Made by a program: the position numbers and the translations under genes. From Actinomycetota bacterium (GTDB taxonomy: Bacteria; Actinomycetota; Actinomycetes; Mycobacteriales; JACQDL01), in NCBI GenBank assembly GCA_016201065.1, contig JACQDL010000014.1, forward strand, positions 163,547 through 227,546: a stretch of DNA of 64,000 nt, read 5' to 3'. Of the stretch, positions 57,788 to 64,000 are shown piece after piece. Position 1 is the stretch's first letter. Every line of letters starts with the position of its first letter. The notes beneath the pieces were generated by a model. It made no database searches. It was not told the origin of the DNA and saw only the letters and a program-made list of their open reading frames with translations.

Positions 57788-58975
57788 TTACCTTTCGGTT
57801 GTCAGGTCCGGACTCGCGGCAGGAACGCCGGCGCACCGGACCGCCGGGGCCGGGGCTGAGCGGTCCAGGGACCCGCGGTGAGTGGCTTGCTGGTCAGGGA
57901 ACAGGCGGCGCGCGGCGAGGGCGACGTAGACCAGGCCGACGAGCACGGGTACCTCGATCAGCGGGCCCACCACACCGGCGAGCGCCTGGCCTGAGGTTGC
58001 GCCGAAGGTGGCAATGGCGACCGCGATGGCCAGTTCGAAGTTGTTGCCAGCGGCGGTGAACGCGAGGGTGACCGCGCGGGGGTAGGGCAGTCCGACCGCG
58101 CGGCCGAGCGCCAGTGAGCCGGCCCAGATGACGGCGAAGTAGACCAACAGGGGCAGCGCGATGCGGGCGACGTCCAGAGGTCGGGAGGTGATGGCGCTTC
58201 CTTGCAGCGCGAAGAGGATGACGATGGTAAAGAGCAGCCCGTAGAGGGCGAATGGGCCGAGTCTGGGCAGGAAGCGGGCCTCGTACCAGGTGCGGCCCTT
58301 GGCCTTCTCGCCAAGGCGGCGGGTGAGGTAGCCAGCCAACAGCGGGATGCCGAGGAAGATCAGCACACTGCGCGTGATCGTCCAGGTCGAGACGGCGAGG
58401 TGTGCGGTGGACAGGCCGAGCCAGCCGGGCAGGACCTGGAGGTAGAACCAGCCGAGCAGACCGAAGGCGAAGACCTGGAAGACCGAGTTGAGGGCAACGA
58501 GGACGGCTGCGGCTTCCCGGTCGCCGCAGGCCAGGTCGTTCCAGATGATGACCATGGCGATGCAGCGGGCCAACCCGACGATGATCAGACCGGTGCGGTA
58601 GGCGGGCAGGTCGGGCAGGAAGATCCAGGCGAGCGCGAACATGACGGCCGGGCCGACCAGCCAGTTGAGGATCAGTGAGGGCAGCAGCAGGCGACGGTCG
58701 CCGGTGACCGTATCGAGTCGGTCGTAGCGCACCTTGGCGAGCACCGGATACATCATCACCAACAGACCCAGCGCGATGGGCAGCGACACCCCGCTGACCT
58801 CGACCATGGACAGTGCGGTGCCCAACCCTGGCCAGGCCCGTCCCAGCAGCAACCCGGCGGCCATTGCCACAGCGATCCAGGCTGGCAGGAATCGGTCCAG
58901 CGTCGAGAGCAGCTTCACAAGCTGTCCCGCTGCTGGACCGGTGCGGTCGGCCGTTGCCTCCTCGGTGGTCCTCAT
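57788..58975 (-). CDS. Arsenite efflux transporter Acr3
   Basis: A 395-aa membrane carrier with about ten helices. Acr3 signatures are LARCIAMVIIWNDLACGD (with the conserved Cys), NSVFQVFAFGLLGWFYL, FTAAGNNFELAIAVAIATFG and GVVGPLIEVPVLVGLVYV. It pumps arsenite out. The ATG at 58975 starts MRTTEEATAD; upstream codons are not coding. It is transcribed with arsC and diverges from the ArsR-fusion gene. Confidence 0.92.
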   Translation of the reverse strand: MRTTEEATADRTGPAAGQLVKLLSTLDRFLPAWIAVAMAAGLLLGRAWPGLGTALSMVEVSGVSLPIALGLLVMMYPVLAKVRYDRLDTVTGDRRLLLPSLILNWLVGPAVMFALAWIFLPDLPAYRTGLIIVGLARCIAMVIIWNDLACGDREAAAVLVALNSVFQVFAFGLLGWFYLQVLPGWLGLSTAHLAVSTWTITRSVLIFLGIPLLAGYLTRRLGEKAKGRTWYEARFLPRLGPFALYGLLFTIVILFALQGSAITSRPLDVARIALPLLVYFAVIWAGSLALGRAVGLPYPRAVTLAFTAAGNNFELAIAVAIATFGATSGQALAGVVGPLIEVPVLVGLVYVALAARRLFPDQQATHRGSLDRSAPAPAVRCAGVPAASPDLTTER

Positions 58976-59041
58976 GCGTTCGCCCCCGAGCGGCGGAGGT
59001 GGCTGCGCGGAGTGCCGCGGCAGGGGTTGACGTCGGTCATG

Positions 59042-59074
59042 CCTCAACCATACTTGACTCAACAATGGTGGAGG
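59042..59074. promoter_or_regulatory. Coaxial 33-bp dyad in the ars divergent promoter
   Basis: CCTCAACCAT (59042-59051) and ATGGTGGAGG (59065-59074) form an inverted repeat with 9 of 10 pairs. TTGA-C-TCAA (59054-59062) is nested with exactly the same centre (59058). It lies between the Acr3 and ArsR-fusion starts and overlaps the latter's ribosome site, as expected of an ArsR operator. Confidence 0.7.
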
Positions 59075-59078
59075 AACC

Positions 59079-59789
59079 ATGCCCGAGGATCTCGAACGTC
59101 GCGCACGGATGCACGCCGCGCTGGGCGAGCCGCTCCGGCTGGCGATCATCGACCAGCTCGCCCTCGGCGACGCCGCACCGGGCGAGCTGTCGACCCGGTT
59201 CGGCGTGCCCACCAACCTGCTCGCCCACCACCTGCGCCGCCTGGATGCGGCCGGCCTGATCCGCCGGCTCCGCTCCGAAGGAGACCATCGCCGCGGCTAC
59301 GTCCAGCTCCGGCTCGACGACCCGGCCGTCGCGTCCCTGGCCGGCCCGGCTGGCTCGGGCGGCTCGGGCACGATCGGGTCGGCCCGCCGGGTGGTCTTCG
59401 TGTGCACCCACAACTCGGCGCGCTCCCAGCTCGCGGCGGCCGCCTGGCGGCAGGTCAGCCAGCTGCCGGCCGCCTCCGCCGGCACCCACCCGGCCACCCA
59501 GGTACACCCGCTGGCCCTCGCGGCCGGCCGCCGGCACGGCCTGCCGATGACCGACGCCCGCACCGCCCACGTGGCACAGGTCGTGCACGAGGGGGAGGAC
59601 CTCGTCGTCGCGGTCTGCGACAGCGCACACGAGGAGCTGCACCCGACCCCACGCCGGTTGCACTGGTCGGTGCCAGATCCCGTCCGGATCGGCACCGACG
59701 CGGCGTTCGAGGTCGCCTATGCCGAGATCGCACGCCGGGTGCGCCGGCTCGCCAGCGCCGTACCGGACGCCGCCGCACGGGAGCGGTGA
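59079..59789 (+). CDS. ArsR-type repressor fused to an arsenate-reductase-like domain
   Basis: A 236-aa two-domain protein. Residues 1-85 are an ArsR winged helix (LGEPLRLAIIDQLALGDAAP, GVPTNLLAHHLRRLDAAGLI). After a Gly/Ser linker (91-100), residues 103-230 form a low-molecular-weight phosphatase/ArsC domain with P-loop CTHNSAR (Cys109-X5-Arg115). The HTH part contains no cysteine, so the usual arsenite-binding CxC of ArsR is absent. The C-terminal domain may sense or reduce the metalloid. It is divergent from acr3-arsC. Confidence 0.85.
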   Translation: MPEDLERRARMHAALGEPLRLAIIDQLALGDAAPGELSTRFGVPTNLLAHHLRRLDAAGLIRRLRSEGDHRRGYVQLRLDDPAVASLAGPAGSGGSGTIGSARRVVFVCTHNSARSQLAAAAWRQVSQLPAASAGTHPATQVHPLALAAGRRHGLPMTDARTAHVAQVVHEGEDLVVAVCDSAHEELHPTPRRLHWSVPDPVRIGTDAAFEVAYAEIARRVRRLASAVPDAAARER

Positions 59790-59799
59790 CGGGCCGCGG

Positions 59800-61128
59800 T
59801 CAAACCCCGCGGGCCAGCCGGACGGCGGCCTGCTGCACGCGGGCGCGGGCCTCGTCGGTGTCCACGGTCACGCAGACACCGTCGGCGACGACCTGACGAC
59901 CGGCCACCCAGACGTCCCGAACCGCCGTTCGGGGTGCCGCGAACACCAGGTGCGCCACCAGGTCGGCGTCCTCGACCACCGGCACGAACGCCGGGTCGGC
60001 AACGTCGACGTGCACCATGTCGGCGAACCGGCCCGGCTCGAGCACGCCGATGTCGGGCAGGCCCAGCGCCGCGGCGCCGCACCGGGTGGCCAGCTCCAAC
60101 GCACGCCGGGCACCCACCGCGGTGGGATCGTGGGCGCGCAGCCTGGCCAGCAGCGTGGCCAGCCGCATCTCCTCCCACAGGTCCAGGTCGTTGTTGCTGG
60201 CCGGACCATCGGTGCCCAGCCCGACGGTGACGCCAGCGGCCAGCAGATCGCCGAGCCGGGCGACGCCGGACCCCAGCTTGGCGTTGCTGCCCGGGCAATG
60301 GGCGACGGCGACCTCATGCTCGGCGAGCAGCGCGATGTCGGCGTCGGACAGCCACACCGCGTGTGCCGCCAACACGCGGGCCCGGAACACCCCCAGGTCG
60401 GCGAGGACCCGCGGCACGGACGCGCCGCCATGCCGGGCCGACACCTCGGCGCCCTCATGCTCGGTCTCCGCGACGTGCAGGTGCAGCAGCCGGTCCCGAT
60501 CCTGGGCCACCTCAGCGACCTGCCGCAGGTACGGCTCGGGCACGGTGTAGGCGCTGTGCGCGGCGATCCCGACCCGGACCCGACCGGCCGGCTCGTGGTG
60601 GGTGTCCCCGAACCGCACCACCCGGTCGAGCTGCTCGTCCAGCGATCCCAGCCACGGCCACGGCGCCTGCACGATCGCCGGGGTGATCAGGCAGCGCGCC
60701 CCGCTGGCCTGCACGGCGGCCGCCAGCGCCTCGTTCCGGAAGTACATCTCACAGCTCGTCGTCACGCCGTAGCGCAACATCTCGGCACTGGCCAGGGTCA
60801 TGCCCCAGAACACGTCGTCCTCGGTCATCAGGGCCTCCCTGGGCCAGATCACCTCGGCCAGCCAGCGCAGCAGTGGCAGCCCCTCGCCCTGGCCCCGCAG
60901 CACGGTCATCGGCGAGTGGCAGTGCGTGTTGACCAGACCGGGCATGAGCAGGCCGGGCAGCCGGTGCGGGACGCGCGACGCATCCTCCGGCGCCGCGTCG
61001 GCGGTCCCGACGTAGCGGATCCGGCCGTCGGCGTCCACATCGACCGCGCCGTCGCGGATGAGCACGCCGTCCTCGTCGCAGGGCAGCACGAACTCCGCGA
61101 GGTAGCGGGCACCGGTGATCGTGGTCAC
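59800..61128 (-). CDS. MTA/SAH deaminase-type amidohydrolase
   Basis: A 442-aa metal-dependent deaminase. Motifs are LMPGLVNTHCHSPMT (HxH metal site), HLHVAETEHE, AAHAVWLSDADI, VAHCPGSNAKLGSG and GLGTDGPASNNDLDLWEEMR. With MtnA directly upstream and a nucleoside phosphorylase beyond, deamination of 5'-methylthioadenosine to methylthioinosine is the best guess; SAH or aminofutalosine are alternatives. GTG at 61128 overlaps the mtnA stop (GTGA); a GTG one codon earlier is possible. Confidence 0.82.
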   Translation of the reverse strand: MTTITGARYLAEFVLPCDEDGVLIRDGAVDVDADGRIRYVGTADAAPEDASRVPHRLPGLLMPGLVNTHCHSPMTVLRGQGEGLPLLRWLAEVIWPREALMTEDDVFWGMTLASAEMLRYGVTTSCEMYFRNEALAAAVQASGARCLITPAIVQAPWPWLGSLDEQLDRVVRFGDTHHEPAGRVRVGIAAHSAYTVPEPYLRQVAEVAQDRDRLLHLHVAETEHEGAEVSARHGGASVPRVLADLGVFRARVLAAHAVWLSDADIALLAEHEVAVAHCPGSNAKLGSGVARLGDLLAAGVTVGLGTDGPASNNDLDLWEEMRLATLLARLRAHDPTAVGARRALELATRCGAAALGLPDIGVLEPGRFADMVHVDVADPAFVPVVEDADLVAHLVFAAPRTAVRDVWVAGRQVVADGVCVTVDTDEARARVQQAAVRLARGV

Positions 61129-62120
61129 CACAGGGCCTCCCGGCGCGGGTCGACGGTGCGGACGTCGGTGACGATGGCCGTGACAAGGTCATGCGGGGTG
61201 ACGTCGAACGCCGGGTTCTCCGCCGGAAACGTCACGCTGACCTCCCGTGGGTCCCGCTCCTCGATCGGGATGTCCGCACCGGTCGCGGTCGCCGCGTCCA
61301 CCGTGGACTCCGGCGCTGCGACCACGAACGGCGCCCCGACGCGGGCGGCGGCCAGCGCGAGCGGGTAGGTACCGATCTTGTTGGCCACGTCACCGTTGGC
61401 GGCGATCCGGTCCGCCCCGACGAGCACCGCATCAACGAGACCACGGGAGAGCAGCGAGGGGCCGGCGGAGTCCACCACGATCCGGTACGGCGCACCGAGC
61501 GCGGACAGCTCGTACGCCGTCAGCCGGGCGCCCTGCAGCAGCGGGCGGGTCTCACCGGCGTACACCCGCTCCACCAGCCCACGCCCGTGCAGCGTCGCGA
61601 CGATGCCCAGCGCGGTGCCCCACTCCACGCAGGCCAGCCACCCGGTGTTGCAGTGGGTGAGCAGTCGCATCGGCCGTTCGCCGAGCGCACCGACGAGCAG
61701 GTCGGCGCCACGCGTGCCGATGGTCCGGCTGCTCACCGCCTCCTCCTCGATGACCGCTCGCGCCTCCGCCAACGCGGCACCTGCCGCGTCCGGGCCGGTC
61801 GCACCGGCATCGATCGCCCGCCGAAGCGCCCGGTCGACCCCCCGGGCGAGGTTCACCGCGGTCGGTCTGGCGGCGCGCAGCTTCGCCGCCGCAGCCGCCA
61901 GCTCCTCGCCGGTGTGCGCGGCGAGCGCGACACCGAGCGCGCCGGCCGCGCCGAGCGACGGTGCGCCGCGCACGGCGAGCCGGACGATGGCGCTGACCAG
62001 GTCGTCGACGGTGGACAGCCGCAGCCACACCGCCCGCTCCGGCAGCGCGGTCTGGTCAATCAGCCGGACCGCACCGTCGTCCCAGTCGATGCTCCGCACC
62101 GGCACAGTGTGCCGAACCAC
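61125..62120 (-). CDS. mtnA: Methylthioribose-1-phosphate isomerase
   Basis: A 331-aa enzyme of the eIF2B-like family that isomerises methylthioribose-1-phosphate to methylthioribulose-1-phosphate. Motifs are [39 protein letters not shown] (catalytic Cys), [36 protein letters not shown] and [12 protein letters not shown]. The start may be 62120, 62105 or 62099. It overlaps the deaminase gene. Confidence 0.9.
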   Translation of the reverse strand: MVRHTVPVRSIDWDDGAVRLIDQTALPERAVWLRLSTVDDLVSAIVRLAVRGAPSLGAAGALGVALAAHTGEELAAAAAKLRAARPTAVNLARGVDRALRRAIDAGATGPDAAGAALAEARAVIEEEAVSSRTIGTRGADLLVGALGERPMRLLTHCNTGWLACVEWGTALGIVATLHGRGLVERVYAGETRPLLQGARLTAYELSALGAPYRIVVDSAGPSLLSRGLVDAVLVGADRIAANGDVANKIGTYPLALAAARVGAPFVVAAPESTVDAATATGADIPIEERDPREVSVTFPAENPAFDVTPHDLVTAIVTDVRTVDPRREALW

Positions 62121-62167
62121 CGGGCGGCTGCCGCGGGCCGGGTCCCGCCACCGTGCATGATCGTGTC

Positions 62168-63004
62168 ATGCAGACGGATCTGGACCCGGGCGGCGAGGTG
62201 GACCCGGGCGGCGAGGTCGACGCGGCGGCTGAGCTGCTTCGGGCTGCCGGCCCACCCGACCTGGCGATCGTCCTCGGTTCGGGGTGGGCCGCCGCGGCCG
62301 ACGTGTTGGGCCGGGCCCGGTGGGAACGCCCGATGGCGGAACTGCCCGGATTCGCCGCGCCGACCGCGCTCGGGCACGGCGGCACGGTCCGGCTGATCCA
62401 CCGGGCGGGCCGGCAGGTGTTGGTCCTTCTCGGACGCCCGCACCGCTATGAGGGCCACTCCGCGGCACGGGTCGCACACCCGATCCGGGTCGCCGCGGCG
62501 GCCGGCTGCCGGATCGTCGTGCTCACCAACGCGGCCGGTGGGATCGACCCGGCGATCCCGGTGGGCACCCCGGTGCTGATCCGCGACCACCTCAACCTCA
62601 CCGCCACCTCACCGCTGGCCGGCGCCACCTTCACCGACCTGACCGCGACCTACCCGGCCAGGCTGCGCGACATCGCTCGGGAGGTCGACCCGACGCTGAG
62701 CGACGGCGTCTACGCGGGCCTGCTCGGCCCCCAGTTCGAGACGCCGGCCGAGATCCGGATGCTGCGCACCCTCGGGGCGGACCTGGTGGGCATGTCGACG
62801 GTGCTGGAGGCGATCGCGGCCCGGGCGGCCGGTGTCGAGGTGCTCGGCATCTCCCTGGTGTCCAACCACGCGGCCGGCGTCAGCGCGGCACCGCTGTCGG
62901 GTGCGGACGTCATCGACGCCGGCCGGGCCGCGTTGCCCCGCCTGGGCGCGCTGCTGGCCGGGGTGATCGACCGACTCGGGGAGACCGAGGACGGGTCGCG
63001 CTGA
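62168..63004 (+). CDS. Trimeric purine nucleoside phosphorylase
   Basis: A 278-aa PNP of the PunA/MTAP superfamily. Motifs are [80 protein letters not shown] and SLVSNHAAG. The Asn in VSNHAAG favours 6-oxopurines, so it could split methylthioinosine as well as inosine and guanosine. An 18-bp duplication near the start (62178-62213) encodes two copies of DPGGEV. It is divergent from mtnA with 47 bp between. Confidence 0.88.
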   Translation: MQTDLDPGGEVDPGGEVDAAAELLRAAGPPDLAIVLGSGWAAAADVLGRARWERPMAELPGFAAPTALGHGGTVRLIHRAGRQVLVLLGRPHRYEGHSAARVAHPIRVAAAAGCRIVVLTNAAGGIDPAIPVGTPVLIRDHLNLTATSPLAGATFTDLTATYPARLRDIAREVDPTLSDGVYAGLLGPQFETPAEIRMLRTLGADLVGMSTVLEAIAARAAGVEVLGISLVSNHAAGVSAAPLSGADVIDAGRAALPRLGALLAGVIDRLGETEDGSR

Positions 63005-63019
63005 CCCGCGTCCCGGAGG

Positions 63020-64000
63020 TCAGCCGGCGGCCCGGGCGGCCGGGTCGGTACCGGCCGGCGCCGCCCCGAGCGGGTCGCGGTCGATCGGGCAGGACATGCA
63101 CCGCGGGCCGCCCCGGCCCGAGCCGAGCTCGCTGCCGGCGATCCGCACCACGTCGATGCCCGCCTCCTCCAGCCGGGCGTTGGTGCCGACGTTCCGCTCG
63201 TATGCCACCGCGAGCCGTGGCGCGATGCACAGCGTGTTGTTGCCGTCGTCCCACTGCTCCCGCTCGGCGGTCACCGGGTCCAGGCCGGTATCGATCACGC
63301 GGAGCTGCTCGATCCCCATCGCCCGGGCGGCCGCGCGCAGGAACGGCGCCGGCCCGCTGACCTGGAGCTCACCCGGCTCCCGCGCGGTCACCGTGTAGGC
63401 GGCGAGACGGTCGGCGATCGGGGGGTACATGACCACGGCGTCGATATCGATCATGGTGCACACGGTGTCGAGGTGCATGGTGGCCCGCTCCTGCGCCACC
63501 GGAACGACGAGGACCGTGTGCACGACGCCGGCGGCGAACACCCGGCGGGCGAGGGTCTCCACTCCGGCCGGGGTCGTGCGCTGACCCTCGCCGACCGCGA
63601 GCACCCCCGGGGAGAGCAGCAACACATCGCCCCCCTCAAGCCACTCACGACGCGGCCCGTCGTAGACCGTGGGCACTCCGACGAACCTCGGGTGGTGCCG
63701 ATAGACGGCGCCGGTCAGCGTGGTCTCCCGCTGCCGGGCGGGCATGGACGGGCTGGTGACGGCCACCCGGTCGGCGATCCACACCGACGAGTCCCTGGTG
63801 AACAGCAGGTTGGGCAGGGGGTCGACCACGAACTCGTGCTCACCCATGAGCCGGAAGACGAGACCGCGCCCGGTCTTCAGCTCCGCCGCGGCAAGGCCCG
63901 CGACCAGGACACTGGCCAGGTCGGCCGGGTGCAGGTCGGCGAGGTAGCCGCCCACGATCTCGCGCAGCGTCCGGCCGAGCCTGACGTCGTCCAGCGCCGC
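63020..64000 (-). CDS. arcA: Arginine deiminase, partial (N terminus beyond the window)
   Basis: At least 327 residues of arginine deiminase, which hydrolyses arginine to citrulline and ammonia. Motifs are NLLFTRDSSVWI, REWLEGGDVLLLSPGVLAVG, MHLDTVCTMID and the catalytic Cys in GGPRCMSCP near the C terminus. The frame stays open to the window edge (AALDDVRLGRTLREIVGGYL), so the start lies to the right. It converges on the phosphorylase gene. No arcB or arcC is seen in the window. Confidence 0.92.
   Translation of the reverse strand, partial: AALDDVRLGRTLREIVGGYLADLHPADLASVLVAGLAAAELKTGRGLVFRLMGEHEFVVDPLPNLLFTRDSSVWIADRVAVTSPSMPARQRETTLTGAVYRHHPRFVGVPTVYDGPRREWLEGGDVLLLSPGVLAVGEGQRTTPAGVETLARRVFAAGVVHTVLVVPVAQERATMHLDTVCTMIDIDAVVMYPPIADRLAAYTVTAREPGELQVSGPAPFLRAAARAMGIEQLRVIDTGLDPVTAEREQWDDGNNTLCIAPRLAVAYERNVGTNARLEEAGIDVVRIAGSELGSGRGGPRCMSCPIDRDPLGAAPAGTDPAARAAG

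Noticed and set aside
57384-59789. Arsenic genes as part of a transferred island
   Set aside because: Base composition looks like that of the flanking core genes and no mobile-element genes or boundary repeats were seen.

Overview
The window looks like chromosomal DNA of a high-GC, spore-forming actinomycete, most like Micromonosporales. The signs are GTG starts, dense 4-bp start/stop overlaps, a dnaK-grpE-dnaJ-hspR heat-shock operon, a B12-dependent ribonucleotide reductase, GerW and GerMN sporulation-type proteins, and DivIVA-like coiled-coil proteins. No phage, plasmid, IS element, rRNA or CRISPR array was seen. The set dedA, SpoU-type methyltransferase, pyrE, clpB, hspR/dnaJ/grpE/dnaK, etfD-like and dcd recalls, from memory, the Rv0321-Rv0384 stretch of Mycobacterium tuberculosis, so the first 26 kb is probably an old conserved actinobacterial block with small insertions.

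Layout. 0-4 kb: an ECF-type sigma factor translationally coupled to a large secreted Ig-like protein. 4-10.5 kb: DUF427 protein, GlcD-like flavoprotein, DedA, rRNA/tRNA methyltransferase, an AAA ATPase that looks inserted, and pyrE. 10.5-19 kb: two duplicated DUF4190 membrane proteins and the heat-shock cluster dnaK-grpE-dnaJ-hspR-clpB. 19-26 kb: a two-component system with a divergent exported protein, a DivIVA-like protein, an EtfD-like membrane Fe-S oxidoreductase, dcd and tRNA-Gly(CCC). 26-32 kb: accessory genes (orphan antitoxin with a broken toxin, methyltransferase, GerW, GerMN lipoprotein, XRE regulator with a second methionine aminopeptidase, soluble chemoreceptor, zinc-type adenylate kinase). 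32.5-38.8 kb: a response regulator/kinase/MacA/MacB-type efflux operon. 38.8-46.3 kb: an operon mixing SseB-domain proteins with type VII-substrate-like proteins, a FadE5-like acyl-CoA dehydrogenase and a large SseB-like protein. 46-53.7 kb: pxpA, rhomboid, branched-chain ketoacid dehydrogenase genes and a glucosidase with large in-frame deletions. 53.7-57.3 kb: nrdR-nrdJ. 57.4-59.8 kb: arsenic resistance. 59.8-64 kb: methylthioadenosine salvage genes and a partial arginine deiminase.

The most interesting signals are regulatory. A TACTGRCNRGTAR-type site occurs twice in the fadE5-like promoter and once in front of the distant etfD-like gene, whose products belong to the same beta-oxidation electron path. 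A TTCAG-N5-TTCAG direct repeat precedes both the response regulator and the macA-like gene of the efflux operon. Other clear sites are paired NrdR boxes exactly 32 bp apart, a coaxial dyad at the ars divergent promoter, and a 20-bp dyad between an XRE gene and map. Separately, at four loci the 3' end of a minus-strand gene, stop codon included, is repeated in tandem just past the gene in 13-19 bp units. All coordinates and motifs were read by eye; no alignment, profile search or folding was run.
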